This document shows positions 40,539 to 51,956 of a DNA stretch of 64,000 bases, in pieces. A model generated the notes under the pieces. It made no database searches, was not told the DNA's origin, and worked only from the letters and a program-made list of their open reading frames with translations. Every line of letters starts with the position of its first letter. Position 1 is the stretch's first letter. A program made the translations under genes and the position numbers. The DNA comes from Paulinella micropora (taxonomy: Eukaryota > Cercozoa > Imbricatea > Euglyphida > Paulinellidae), in assembly GCA_019918135.1 (NCBI GenBank), contig WBZZ01002564.1:19300-83299 (forward strand). Reading direction: 5' to 3'.

Positions 40539-42600
40539 ATGTTCCGCGCCGCCGGGCCGGCCCCGCCTGGGGCGCCCGGGTTGCGTACCACGCGGGAGGC
40601 GGCGCTGGAGGTAGCGGCCGAACACATCCGTGGCACGGGCCTGCTCTCCGGGCCGGACCTGCTGCACCTGCGGCTCAGCGGCGCCTCCCGCACCCAGCTG
40701 GACGACGCCAGGCTGCTCCTGCTGCTCCGCCTAGTGCGCCGGGTGGTCCTGTCGTACCTGCTGTTTTGTTACGCACTGGACCGGTCCGGGTGGACCAGCC
40801 TGTGCAGCCGGCTAGCGTCCCTGCGCGGAGAGGCGGTGGGCCTGCGCGGGCGCCGGACGCCGGGCGGCCTGCAGTTCCTGTCTGTCCTAGACAGGGCCGG
40901 GCTGCCGCCGGCGGAGCGCGACCGGCTCACCGACGAGTACTACGCCGCGCTGTGCCACCGGGTGGGTGTGGCAGGGACACCCCCCCCGCCACCCGCGGGC
41001 CCGGCGCTGCGCCACCGCCCGGCCCTCGGCCACGCGTGGGGAGCCTGCCTCCGCGCGGACGGCGCGGCCCCCACCGCCGCGTTCGTAGCGCACGTCCGGG
41101 GGCTGCTGGCGCTCTTGCCGGACCGAGGGTGCTGGGGCGCGGCGAAAGGCCGCGCGCAGCGCCTGCTGAGGGTACAGCGCGCCTTTACCCCCGCCGTGTG
41201 GTGCGGCTGGCTCGCGAAGGGTTGGTTCCGCCGCCTGGAGCTCGACTGCCGCGCGGCCCAGCCGACCGCCGGCCGGGCCTACGTGTCTGACTTTTGCGGC
41301 AGCTGTGCGAGCGCCCCCCCGGCGGGGCCGGCCACTTCTTCCGGCCCGGCCTGGTGGAGAAGTTGCACGTCCGCGGTGGGGGCGGGGTGGATGTCCAGGC
41401 CTTGTTCACTCTGCTGCCGGCCGCCTTCGGCCGGCTCCGCACCCTGTGGCTCCAGTGCACGGACGCGGCGGCCGGCGGGGCGCGGCCGGACTGGGCGCTC
41501 GCCTCGGACACCCTGCTGGACTGTCGTGTGTCGCTGCGCCCCCGCCCCGGCCCGGGCCGCGTCGCCCGCTGGTGGCGGAGGGCGGCGCCGGCGGCCCGCG
41601 CCCCCGACACCACCACCGCCGAGAACCTGTGGTTCGAAGACTGCGGCTTGTCTACTCTGAAGGGCCTGCTCCTCCCGACGTTCGCCGCTGCACGGGCGCC
41701 CCGGCCGGCCGGGGTCGTGCTGGTAGACTGCCAGCGCCTGGCGGAAACCAAGGTAGGCTGGGGCCTGCCCAGCCTCACCGTCCGGGGCCAGTGCGCTCTC
41801 ACGGTCATCGAAGACGACGACCGCGACTCGCAGACCCAGTACGACTTGACGGCCGCGCTGGGCGCCGTGGATGGCCAGGACGAGCTGGGCCTCCGTTTTC
41901 TGTCGCCGCAGCACACCTCGCTGCTAGGGGTGGGCCCGGAGCGGGCGGGGCGCCTCCGCGTCCACCCGGGCCGCGCGCCCCGCGAGTTGTGGCTCCTGGG
42001 GCTGGCGCCCACCGCACAGGCGCCCCTGCTGCTGCCGGCCGCCCCGCCGGCCTTCTTCCGGCACACACTGCTGCACTGCCAGGGGCTGCACTGGCCGCGC
42101 GGGCTGGACCACGATCTCTTGGCCCGCGGCTACCACCAGCCCTGGGCGGGGGTCTCGCTCGGGCGGCCGGACCGCCTGGCCTGCCTACAGACCGCCCGGC
42201 CCTGGCTGGCCCCGGAGGTAGCTTGCGAGGTCCAGGGCGCCCTGTGGCAAGCGCTGCGCAGCCCGCGGGGGCTGGCGCTGCCGTGCGTGCAGCGTGTGCT
42301 GCTGGGCGCCGGGCCCCTGAGCCCTCCCGACCCGGCGTGGCTGTTGCGGCTCTGCCCCCTGAACCGGGTAGTCCTGCTGCGGGGTGCGGGGGGGCTGGGC
42401 TGCCGGCGGCTCACGCTGTGTGCGCCCCCGGCGCGCCGCCCGTGCGGCTGTACCTGCTGCACTGCGGCAACTCCCCGCCCCTCGTCTGTGTGCGCGGCAG
42501 CGACGGGGGGGCGCGAAACGTGGAGGTGCGCTGGTCGGGCGGGAGCCCGTCGTCCGCGCTCGCCCGCGCCCGCGTAGTCTACACCGGCCCGGGGGCTTAA
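40539..42600 (+). pseudogene. LRR-like repeat protein, two frame breaks
   Basis: Starts at 40539. The first frame (to about 41320) is mostly helical with hydrophobic stretches (LLLLLRLVRRVVLSYLLFCYAL). After a frameshift near 41318-41330 the second frame continues with LRR-like units (LWFEDCGLSTLKGLLLP, VLVDCQRLAETKVGW, LTVRGQCALTVIEDDD) and WL/LR-rich helices. A second frameshift near 42430 leads to the end (RLYLLHCGNSPPLVCVRG) at 42600. The repeat style matches 34014-34589 and the two minus-strand genes at 60280-64000. Both breaks are at C- or G-rich runs, so sequencing error is as likely as decay. Probable role: protein binding. Confidence 0.55.
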
Positions 42601-42991
42601 GGCCTGACGGAGCAAAGAGTTCTGGGGCTGCCATAGCCCCTGGCCGTATTCCGGTGGCCGGGGTGCTAAGGCTAACCAGGTTTCTGTTGCAGAGCCTGAC
42701 TTTTAAGAACTCGCGGCAAACCACTGGGGGGAGGACGAGCCGCCATACCTCCCCCCCCCTTTTGGCTTGCTGTCTAATATCGGGACTCCCCCCCCGGGGG
42801 GGCGGCGTGCACAGCCCTCTTTTCTCCTTCCTCTCCTCACTCGCCGCTCACGCTGTCCAGCTGACCGACTCCCGGAGCAAAGGAGCAGGGGCCTTTTGCT
42901 TGTAAGCTCTCTAACCGCGCGTCCGGCGAGGGAAGCCCCTAGGCCAGCTAGTGCTAGCCCAACCGGGGGTGCCCCGCGGGTCCCCCACGGG
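42601..42991. other. Intergenic between convergent genes, nothing recognised
   Basis: G/C runs and short pyrimidine tracts. No AATAAA on either strand was seen close to the two stop codons. Confidence 0.5.
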
Positions 42992-45521
42992 CTATGGCAG
43001 ACTGGCACAGTAGGTCTGCCGGTCTTGCTGGTTTGTGGTCGTAAAGCTACCGGCGCCATACGCTTGCTGGCAAGCCACGTACGGCAACTGGGCGAACGTG
43101 AACCAGCCCGACTGCACGAAATCCTGACAGACTTCCAGTAAAAACGCCGGCACATCCCAGGCGCTCAGGTCCTGGTTGAAGGCACAGGCGCCGTCGAAGA
43201 TGTGGCGGTTGCTGGCCCACATGTTATCACCTCTGTGAAGTGACCGCACGTCCCAGCCGCTGAGATCCTGGTTGAAGGCCTTGGCGTTGGCAAACTGGTA
43301 GCCTATGTCGTACACCGTTGACATATTCCAGGCGCCCAGGGGCTGGTTGAACTTGCGAGTATTCTTAAACATGCTTATCATGCTGCTGCTCGGGGCTGCA
43401 ATCCTCCAGCCGGCTAAGGGCTGGTTAAATTCTTGCGCGTCGTAGAACATGGAGTCGAAATACTGGACCTGACTTACGTCCCAGCTGCTAGTGTCCTGAT
43501 TAAATTTTTTCGTCTCCGCAAACATCCGGTAGAGACTCGTGGCATGCCCGGTGTTCCAGTGTGCCAGGGGCTGGTTGAAATCTCTGGCAGCCTCGAACGT
43601 GCGTTTAAACGACTGAACGTTACTAACGTCCAGCAGGCTAAGGTCCGCGTTGAAGACCCGCGTGTTCGCAAAGACCGAATCCATGTTTGTCACCCCGGTA
43701 GTATTCCAGAACAAGGGCTGGTTAAAAGCCCAAGCGGAATAAAGCAAGGCAAAGAGATTGCCGGACAGAGGTATGTCCCAGTGCCCAATGTCCCCCGTCA
43801 GAGCTCGGTAGTTATACAAGAGGCTTCTGAAGTCGTCGAGGTGGGCAAAGGCGCGGGTGCCCTGGATCGGGGCCAAGTAGGTACACTGTTTCTGGTACGA
43901 CCGGTCGTCGATTGCACCGGCGTCGAAGAGCCAGTTGTAGCGCGGATCACTGGGAGGAGAAGTATACCAGGAAGAGAACCTCGATGTCATGCTTACCTGG
44001 CCCCAGCTGGATACCTCTAGGATACGCACGCATTTATGGGTAAAGCCCTGCAGGCCGTCCAACACGCCACGGAGGCGCAGTTGGCGTGGCAGGTAAGGTG
44101 CCGAGCTGACGGGCGAGGCGCACGTGCTCGTGCCGGCTGCCTGCTGGCAGGACACGAAGCCCCCGCCCAGCCCGAAGTCGACCGAGAAGCTGTGGCTACC
44201 CGCCGTCTGGCCGTTGACGCCCGCCACGCCCGGGTCCAGGAACTGCAAGGCGGGACGATACGAGCCACTACAGTCTGAGGTGGTCTGGTAACGCAGGATC
44301 AGGTCATCGTGAGCAGAACCACAAGCCGAGGCCAGGCCCGCGGTCCGCTGCAGCCTCGTGCCGCGCAGCGCGTTCGCGCAGTCGCTCTCGGAGAACGGCC
44401 CGGGCAGCAACTGCCACCACGACGGCAAGTCGTGGCTAAAATTGGTCGCGCCGGCGAACATGAGGCGGTAGTCCAGGAGCCCCGACACGTGCCAGCCGTT
44501 CAGGTCCCGGTCGAAGCCCACCGCGTGGCTGAAGGCGCCCGTGGCGTTGACCAGCGCACTCGTGGTCCAGCCCTCCACGCCTACAAAGCGGCCCCCGGTC
44601 TGCGCGAAAGCAAAAGACAGGTCGCGCACGGCGCCCACCTGCCATTGGGCGAGGCCCTGGGGCTCCACCAGGAAGGACTCGGCAAACACGTAGCCGAGGT
44701 CCTCTACCTGGCTCGTGTGCCGACACGTCCAGGGCCCCGGCCAGCGAGTCCAACCCGCTGAAGGACCGGTACAGTGACGTCAGGCCCGGCGCGGGCGGCA
44801 GGGGCGCCACGTACGTCAGCGACGCCAGGTTCTGCAAGTGGCGGCCCGCCGTCGGGTGCAGCTCGATTTGCCCCCAGTGGCGAATGGCGGTCAGAGCAGC
44901 GCCCGGTTCTTCGCCTGGCTGTTGTTCGCCGCCACCGCAGACGCAGCAGACCTGCGGAGCGTCCAGCCCCAGCGTGCCCTGGTTCTGGGCACCCACGTAC
45001 CAATTACACATGCCGTTGCCACTCAACAGCGAGGACCAGGAGCTAAACACCTCGTACTTGGCCTCGCCCGCGTACATAAGGCACGTATTCGCAAACCCAT
45101 CGTTCCACGCACCAGCGAAGTAGTCCCGGCAGACCGTGGTCGTAGCAAACAGCATGCTCCAGCCCAGGACCGGGCCCGACAGCTCGAGGGAGTACGTGCC
45201 GGGGTTAGCGTACGTGTGGTTGCACGGCGTGCCGTCGTGCTGGCAGTACCCAGGCGCCGAGCCATCGCCCCAAGCCACCGTGTAGCCGGCGGCCAGCTGC
45301 TGGCCCGTCCGGCGCCTGGCCAAGCCAAGGCCGCTGGCCGGGATAGTGTACTGGGCCCCGCTGACCGTCACGTTGATTTCTAGCAGCGCCGTCGCCGGGC
45401 CAGGCGCCGGGCTAGGTGAGGCCGTGCTCGCACCGGATGGGTGATAGGGGCAGAAACCCCGGGCCAGGGTTGCCCACCAGGCCAACAGAACCCACAGCTG
45501 CGCTGTGCTCCGCCAGGGCAT
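42992..45521 (-). pseudogene. BspA-like surface protein with PKD-like domain, one frameshift
   Basis: The start at 45521 gives a signal peptide (MPWRSTAQLWVLLAWWATLA). A PKD-like domain (YTVAWGDGSAPGYC, CNHTYANPGTYSLEL) covers about residues 40-115, with a Cys-rich stretch after it. A single-base frameshift near 44712 leads to the second frame. That frame has about ten BspA-like (DUF285) units, such as FNQPLAHWNTGHATSLYRMF, FNQDTSSWDVSQVQYFDSMF and AFNQDLSGWDV, to the stop at 42992. Proteins of this build sit on the surface of parasites, bacteria and some giant-virus-infected protists, and bind host or matrix proteins. No C-terminal membrane anchor is seen. Paralogue of the split gene at 27361-32936. 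Confidence 0.75.
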
Positions 45522-45763
45522 GCTAAGGGTCCTCCTTTGCAAAGACCTACTACTCGCCGCCGCGCTTTTGCCGGCCCTCCCGCAGCCTGGCCTGGAGGAA
45601 GGGGAAAAGGAGAGAGAAGCTGCCCCTCGCCCTCCGCCTCCTGCTCTCCCGGGGGTCTCTCGCTTCTTCCCCTCGGGGTGGGGAAGGGGGGGCACGGGCG
45701 GGGCAGGGGGCGGACAGAGCCGAGCAACCGGTCATCGCCTGCTCATTCCTCCCCTGCCAAACC

Positions 45764-46063
45764 ATGGACGACGCGCCGGGTGCCCCCCTGCCTGCCGGCC
45801 ACGCGGGCTCCGCTGGCCCGGGTCCGGCCCCGCCGGGCACGCTGGAGTCGTCGTGCCTAGACCTCGTACAGGAATGCGACCAACTGCTGCGGGCGGCCGA
45901 CCGGGCCCTGGCTCGCGCGCGCGGGGCCCTGGGCGGCGGGGCGCCCGCCCCCCCGGGCGAGGCCCCGGCCCGTCGCTGGGGCGGGGGGCCGCCGCTGCCC
46001 GGACTCGAACGCACGTGCGCCGGCGCCAGCCGCCACCGAGGGAGGACGGCGGGGGCGAGGTAG
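45764..46063 (+). CDS. Small Ala/Gly/Pro-rich protein (99 aa), uncertain
   Basis: An ATG at 45764 opens a frame with a helix-prone middle (SSCLDLVQECDQLLRAADRA) between Pro/Gly-rich ends. Divergent from the BspA-like gene, about 240 bases away. GC-rich DNA produces long random frames, so I am unsure this is a gene; 46064-46406 has nothing recognisable. Confidence 0.3.
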   Translation: MDDAPGAPLPAGHAGSAGPGPAPPGTLESSCLDLVQECDQLLRAADRALARARGALGGGAPAPPGEAPARRWGGGPPLPGLERTCAGASRHRGRTAGAR

Positions 46064-46406
46064 CGAGGCCACGGGGCTGGCTGTCCCTCCCCCCCGGGCC
46101 TAGCCGCCGCGGCCCCCGCACCAGGCCCGCCTGCCCACCGGCCCGGGCACGGGGCAGTGGGCCGGGGGCCTGGGGGGCGGGGGGGGGAACAACACGCCCC
46201 GCACTCTTCTCTCCCGCCCCTCTCCGCGAATTCCGCCCCTGGTGGCGCCGGAGCGCGCGCGTTGGCAAGGAGGGGAGAGAGACAGGTAGGGGCTGCCGGG
46301 GGAGGGAGAGAGAGAATAAAAACGCCATACCCTCCTCTTCGCCAACTGGCCACAGCACACCTTAACAGCACGCCCGCGCGCGCCCGCGCTTGGCTAGTGA
46401 GGCACC

Positions 46407-47293
46407 ATGCAGCAGCAGAGAAATATACAATTAGCGGAGTACGTCAGGGCCTAGACGAGCAAGATTTCCGAAAACTCATCACCTCGTTCGAGGCTTCTTG
46501 CTGGCGCTGCCATACTTACTCCAGCTTTCTGAGGAAGGCAGGGACAAACAAACAGACACTGGTAGTAGCTTACCTAAACTCGTATGGACGCTTGTCGCAC
46601 CTGCAGGCCTTCCTGGAGGGATACAGTACACGCAAAGCCGCGCAAGGCGTGCAAGCCGAGCAGCGGCCGGTGCCGTATGGCGCGGCCGTGTGGAAGCACC
46701 GATCCTCGTTACCTCGAGCCGAAGTCCCCGCGGCGGAGGAATCATCGACTACTTCCGTCCATGTACTGCGTAACAAAGATAATCCAGCGACTACTTCTGT
46801 CCATGTACTGCGTAACAAAGATACTCCAGCTCGGCTACACCCCGCTCCCGGTAACGTAATATCACGAGCATCAAGTAGTAAGGCTTCATTCGACAAGGAT
46901 GTCCATGCACAGAACCATGAAGACGATGCTTCTCCAGGGCATCTGGTGGTGCACCCTATTAGGGGTGCTGGATTAGCAGGGAATTCACGCCGTAGTAGCT
47001 TTGACAAGCCGCAGCGGATGAGCGCCCCCTCGCATCCGTCTGCGCTCCCCTCGGATGCTTCGTCCAAGCGGCAGAGGAAGCAAGGGCAAAACGATGGATC
47101 CGAAGTCTTCGTGCCGGAGCTTAGGATGAACGGCCCGCAGGTCCTGCAGGCACCAGCTAGCTACTGGCCGCTTACTGGGCGCTCGCTACCTAATGCTAGT
47201 AGTAGTGGTGTTACGCAGCAACTGGGGGCCGGCCCCCGTCCCTCGCTCTGGAGTTCGCTGCCGAATCCCTGGCAAGGCACAAGGCAGAGATAA
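46407..47293 (+). pseudogene. Unrecognised protein with internal duplication, frame break near its start
   Basis: An ATG at 46407 begins MQQQRNIQLAEYVR but stops after 15 codons. Another frame takes over at the same point (QGLDEQDFRKLITSF) and runs to 47293, so a one-base error or mutation near 46445 probably splits one gene. The helical N-terminal domain contains ASCWRCHTYSSFLRKAG. It is followed by two tandem copies of a 14-residue unit (TTSVHVLRNKD) and a Ser/Lys/Arg-rich tail. The stretch has clearly lower GC than its surroundings, which may mean a separate origin. Function unknown. Confidence 0.5.
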
Positions 47294-47930
47294 GACTCCC
47301 CGGGTAAGTGGTCAGCCGGCGGTAGGCAGGGGATGCAACGGCTTCTTTCCGTAGCTAAGTGGTCGGTCGGCAAATTAAACCAGCTAAGCCAAGGAGCCTC
47401 TGTCTATGCCTGGCCTCGCGCGTCGGAGCAGTGGCACGGCGCCCCTCCCCCAGCCGGGGGCGTAGTCTTCCCCGGGCACCCTTCGCCGGCGGCCGCGCGT
47501 GGCCGACCCCGCCCCGCCCCCGCGCACTGGCGCCGGCACGCTCGCTGGCGCCCGCACGCGCACCGGGGAGGGGGAGGGGATATGTGTTCCCCCCCCTCCT
47601 ACAGCCCACCCCGGCCGTGGTGTGTGCCACCACTGAGCAGGCCGGGCCTTCTGGCACGCGCGTCCGCCTCCCTTGCCTGGGGTGTCGTGCCGCTCCGGTG
47701 GTGCGTGCTACGCCGGCGGCGGCCCCGGCGGAAACCGGTGGGACGCAGGCCGGCCTGACGTCGGCTCGGCGCCCCGGGGGAGGGGGCGGAGCCCCGGCAC
47801 CCCGGGAGAGGGGGCGCCGCCGCGGGTGCAGGGGAGGAGGGCTGCGGGGGGGGGGGGGATAGCGGGGCCCCCAGGCCACACAATCGGCCCTCTCTCCTCT
47901 CGCCCCCGCCACGGCCCGCCCGCGTGGCAG
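47294..47930. other. GC-rich intergenic stretch, no supported gene
   Basis: Open frames exist on both strands but translate to Arg/Pro/Gly/Ala-rich sequence without structure. It probably includes the promoter of the oxygenase gene. Confidence 0.5.
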
Positions 47931-48864
47931 ATGGAGGACGGCGCGGCGGCCCTCCCCGCCTACCACACGCTGGCCGTGACCTTTGACCTCGGGGCCCGCG
48001 GACGGGCCCGCGGCCCGCCTGGGCCTCCGGGAACTACGGCGCCTCCAGGCCAGGCTGGCGCAGCTAGGCCGGGAGGCCGAGCTCCTGGACCTGCGCCAGG
48101 GGCTGCCGGGCGGCTGGGCCGCGGACCATGACGACCTGGCCGACGCCTGCGTCTTGGTAGTCCCGGGCGGCGTCGAGCACGCGCTCGAGCTGGGCTCCTA
48201 CGCGTTGGGGCTAGGCCTACCTGCCGGCGGAGCAGGGGCTCTGGTCCGGGAGCTGACGGCACTCTCGTGGGATCCCCCGGGCGCGGCGGCGTGCGTGGGT
48301 CCCCCGCGCGGGGACTTGCGCCGCTTGCACTTTGGGCCCACCGACCAGGAACAGAGCTTCGCCGCCGGCCGGGCCGGCGCGGTAGCGTTCGGCCGGCTGC
48401 CGGTACTCTCCAGGCTGAGGCGCGGCCTCGAGGGCCTGTTGCCCGAGGCCTGGCCGCTGGGGCCGGCACAAGGCCTATGGTACGCCGACAGCCGCTGGCA
48501 GGGTGTGTACCCGCACGGCCACACGGACAGCCCGGGCGTCCTAGGCGTCAGGCTCGGCGCGCCGCTGCAGCTGCACTGGCACTGGTACCAACGCCAAGCG
48601 TTGGTAGGGCGCCGCCTCCGCTTGTCCCTGGACGCGGGGGACCTGTACCTCCTGTCGGCTAAGGCGGCGGGCTTTGACTGGCGGCGGGCTTCGGCCCTGA
48701 CCCTGCGGCACGCAGCGGGGGCGCCGCGCTACGTGCGGTTCCGGGGCGTGGGGGAGCGGCCGCCCGCGGCCAAGAGGAGGCGCCCGTCCTCCCCCTGGCG
48801 CGTGGCCGCACCGCCGCCGGCCGCTGTGGGCAACGGGCCGGACCACCGGGGGTCCCCGGGCTAG
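47931..48864 (+). pseudogene. 2OG-Fe(II) oxygenase, frame break near the N-terminus
   Basis: The ATG at 47931 starts MEDGAAALPAYHTLAV. By about 48010 the reading passes to another frame that is open to 48864. The catalytic core has the iron ligands His and Asp in PHGHTDSPGVLGVRLG (48520-48528) and the distal His in LTLRHAAGAPRYV (about 48709). YLLSAKAAGFDWRRASA lies between them, a pattern I know from a 2OG oxygenase family common in giant viruses and in some protists. The enzyme would oxidise a protein or nucleic acid side chain using 2-oxoglutarate, O2 and Fe(II); the substrate is unknown. Catalytic residues are intact. The N-terminal break may be a sequencing error in the G/C run. Confidence 0.7.
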
Positions 48865-49127
48865 CGCCCGGGGGGGCGGCGGGGGGGGGGGGGGGGCGCC
48901 CCCTCCCCCACCCTGCGCGCGGTCAGGGGTCCCGCGGGCGCACGTGCTGGGCTGGGGAGGAGGCGTCCCCCCCCCGCGCGGTCCGGGGCCCCACGGGCGC
49001 ACGCGCCAGGCCGAGCGCGCCGGCCCGGGCGCCCCCCCCCTCGACGCGCGCCGGCCCCCGGGGTGCGCGCCGTCCGGCCCGGGCGCGCTCGGCCTGCGCT
49101 GCGCCCGCACAAAGCTTGTCTGGGCCC
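48865..49127. other. Intergenic G/C-run region, no gene
   Basis: Long G-runs and C-runs (for example 48878-48892) and short inverted motifs. No supported coding sequence. Confidence 0.6.
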
Positions 49128-50202
49128 ATGTTAGTCACCTCCTGCAGCTCCCTCGCTAGTAGTCCCTGTTGGCCCGTCCAGGCGCAAGCCACGCCGCCGG
49201 CCTCGCCGACAGTCGGCCTAGCCCACCGTTCATGGTCGATCCCTGCCCCGCTGTGGTCCCCGGACCAAGTACTCGTGAGCTACGCTGCGCGCTGGTCCGT
49301 GCCAGCCGGTTCTCCTCCGCCAGCGACGAGCCAGCCCGGCGGCCGGCCCCCAGCCCCGCACCGGGCCGCCGGCGGGCCTGGCCAGGCGCAGCCCGACCAG
49401 ACGCAGCCCGACCGTGGGCCCGGCCCACCGGCCCCCGGGAGCGGCTTAGCCTTGCTCTACCGCGCGGTGCGCGCCGGCACGCCGCCGAGCTCTCGTTCCC
49501 CCCTCGTCGCCTGCTTCCGGCGTGAGCTGGGCGCGGCCGGCGGCCACTACGTCTGCCTCGTCTGCCTGAACCGCTGGCTCACCCTGACGGCGGTCCTGCG
49601 TCATGTCTCCGCAGACACGGCCGCCGCGGGCTCAGCTCGGGCGGTCTGTCTGGCCTGCGCGCACGAGACCAGCAACTGCCTACAGAACGCTCACCTCAAC
49701 CAGCTGGAGTCCGGCTTCGAAGTCCGCGTGCAGTGCGTAATCGACTCGTGGCCCTGTGAGCCGCGGGAGGTGGCCGACCTGTTGCTGGCCGGCCTGCAGA
49801 GCAAGCGCGGCTCCACCCAAGCCGCCGTCGTGTACTGGGCGGCGGTACACTTGGTGTGGGGCCGGCGGTCGTGGCCGGAGCTGCGAGACACTGGCCTGGC
49901 CCGCCCCCTAACCACCGCTTCGTCTCTGGGCCCCCGGGGGCTGGAGAACGCCCACGTCCGCGAGGACAACTGGCCGCTGATCCAGCGAGCACTGGCCATG
50001 TCCTTCGGGGGCCTGCCGCCCGGGACCCGGGCGTGCGCCGGAGCGGAGGTGTGGTCGGAACTGCTGGCCAGACGGAGCCAGCGATCGGATAGGTACCAAC
50101 AAGAGGTCCTGCGGCTGGTGACCCACCGGTGGTGCAAGTCAAGAGGGCCCGCCTGCTGCGGGCGGCCCGCGGCCGCGCGGCGTGCGCAGGCCCCGACTCC
50201 TG
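49128..50202 (+). CDS. Unrecognised Cys-rich protein (possible zinc domain); end uncertain
   Basis: ATG at 49128. A Pro/Ser/Gln-rich N-terminus leads to a Cys cluster around residues 140-185: YVCLVCLNRW...AVCLACAHE, a C-x2-C...C-x2-C pattern that could bind one zinc, RING-like but too short for a full RING. A helical domain follows (VADLLLAGLQSKRG, AAVVYWAAVHLVWGRRSW, WPLIQRALAMSFGGL). The open frame runs on to 50630 through the palindrome minisatellite. Another frame gives a natural-looking stop near 50202, so I end the likely gene there. Function unknown. Confidence 0.45.
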
Positions 50203-50429
50203 AGACCGGCAGGGCCCCCTTGCCTGCCCTCCTTACACTCCCAGCTTCTTCCCAGGTCCGGCCAGCGCCGCTACCCCGCACCAACCTAGTGCGAACAGGA
50301 CAGCAGCGGCCGCGGATTCGGCGACCGGCTGCGGCAGAGCGGCGTACAGTTACTTTTCTGCTTAAAATCCGGGCTTTTGTTTTTGCACCTGGGGCCGCCC
50401 ACGAGCCGTGCCCCGGTCTGACCGGACAC

Positions 50430-51470
50430 TTTAACCTGCCGGGTGGCGCCGACCGACCAACCGGACTTGTCGGGTGGCGCCGGCCGGCGTGTCTGGTCCG
50501 CCTGGTGGCACCGATCGACCAGCCAAACCTGTCGGGTGGCACCGGGGCGGCGGGCCTGGTCTGCCGGGGTGGCACTAGCCAAACCCGTCCTATCCTACCG
50601 GTGGCACCGGCCGACCGACCAAACCTGTAGGGTGGCGCCGGCCGGCGGGTCCTACCCTACCGGTGGCACCGGCGGACCATCCAGACCTGTCGGGTGGCAC
50701 CGGGCGACCAGACGAACTTGTCGGGTGGCACCTGCCGGCGTGGTCCTGTCTGGCCGGTGGCACCGCCGACCTACGAGCAGACTCGGTCGGCGGCTGGGGG
50801 GGGCGCACAATGTTGGGCGACGGAAGGGAGAGGGGAGAAGGGAGAGGGGAGAGGGGAGAAGGGAGGGGAGGGGAAATGCATTGTGCACCACGGGCTGTGG
50901 TGCCAGGTGGCCGGTGGCACCGGTGGCCGGTATCACCCGGTCACGGGTGGCAGCCACCCGCACAACCCCCCTGCCGCCACCGCCCCCTCCCTTCTCCCCT
51001 CTCCCGTCTCCCCTCTCCCTTCTCCCTTCCGTCGTCCAACATTGTGCACCCCCCCCCCACCCGGCCGCCGACCAGGTCCGCTCACGGGTCTGCGGTGCCA
51101 CCCGGCAGATCAGACCCCGGCAGCCGGTGCCACCCGATAAAGCAAGACCGGTTGGCCGGTGCCACCTGGCAGACCAGACCCGGCAGGTGCCACCTGGCAG
51201 ACCAGACCCGCCGGCAGGTGCCACCCGACACGTCCGGTCGGTCGGCCGGTGCCACCGGGCAGACCAGACCCCGGCGGCCGGTGCCACCCGGCAGACCAGA
51301 CCCGCCGGCAGGTGCCACCTGACAGGTTGGGCTGGCAGGTCGGTGCCACCGGAGAGGTTGGGCTGGCAGGTCGGTGCCACCGGACATGTCCGGTCGGTCG
51401 GCCGGCGCCACCGGACAGGCTGGGCTGGCAGGCCGGTGCGACTGCACGAGTTAGACCGGCCGGGTGGTGC
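50430..51470. repeat. Large imperfect palindrome built from minisatellite units
   Basis: The left arm (about 50430-50900) repeats units such as GGTGGCACCGG and CCTGTCGGGTGGCACC. The right arm (about 50960-51470) repeats their reverse complements, CCGGTGCCACC. Inner segments also mirror: GCGCACAATGTTGGGCGACG plus GA-rich repeats at 50802-50870 correspond to CT-rich repeats followed by CGTCGTCCAACATTGTGCAC at about 50985-51048. The axis is near 50926. Reading frames over it repeat the same phrases (WHRPTDRTC, CHLADQTR) and are not genes. Confidence 0.85.
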
Positions 51471-51489
51471 CGCTGACGAGGCCGGCGGC

Positions 51490-51562
51490 ACCTGTGCGGG
51501 GGGGGGGCGCCCCCTTCCTACTGCAGCCTGGGCTAACCCCAGGAAAGGGGGCGCCCCCCCTG
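51490..51562. repeat. G/C hairpin just outside the palindrome
   Basis: GGGGGGCGCCCCCTTCC is followed about 20 bases later by GGAAAGGGGGCGCCCCCC, an inverted repeat able to form a strong stem. It borders the large palindrome and resembles the hairpins after the RPB5 gene. Confidence 0.7.
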
Positions 51563-51638
51563 ACTTTCTCGGCCTTGGCGATCTTCGTGGCCACTCTTTT
51601 GCTGGCGGCCGTGCGGAGGTTTTCAGGGGGCCGGGCTT

Positions 51639-51956
51639 TTAATAAGAAAAAGTGGCGCGGACGCTGCGGCGGCCCGAGGAGGGCGCGAAGAGGGCGTTGG
51701 CGAGCCGGCTCGCCAGGCCCCAGCAGGAGGTCCAGAGTAGCACCACCGCCGCCGCGCTCCACAGCGCCCACGAGGCAGACCCGCCGCCCGCGGTCGTAGC
51801 CAGGGTGCCGGACAACACGGCCGCACTGGCCGTGGCGCCCAGCTTGGCGCCCAGCGTGGTAGCTACAGCACAGCACCCACACACACAGACCAGGTTGGTA
51901 ACCGAGCACGACCTCGTTTTCCCTGGCCTCTCGCTAGCCTGCCTCTCTGTCCGCAC
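51639..51956 (-). CDS. Possible small membrane protein, low confidence
   Basis: A minus-strand frame without an ATG start encodes two hydrophobic segments (VCVCGCCAVATTLGAKLGA and SAAAVVLLWTSCWGLAS) and a short basic end. Membrane-like composition is suggestive but could be chance in GC-rich DNA; the plus strand is also open. 51957-52369 has no supported gene. Confidence 0.25.
   Translation of the reverse strand: MRTERQASERPGKTRSCSVTNLVCVCGCCAVATTLGAKLGATASAAVLSGTLATTAGGGSASWALWSAAAVVLLWTSCWGLASRLANALFAPSSGRRSVRATFSY

Noticed and set aside
50443..51642. Open frames with repeated Trp/His/Arg/Pro phrases across the palindrome
   Set aside because: The phrases are translations of the minisatellite unit in several frames and on both strands; no unique domain is present.
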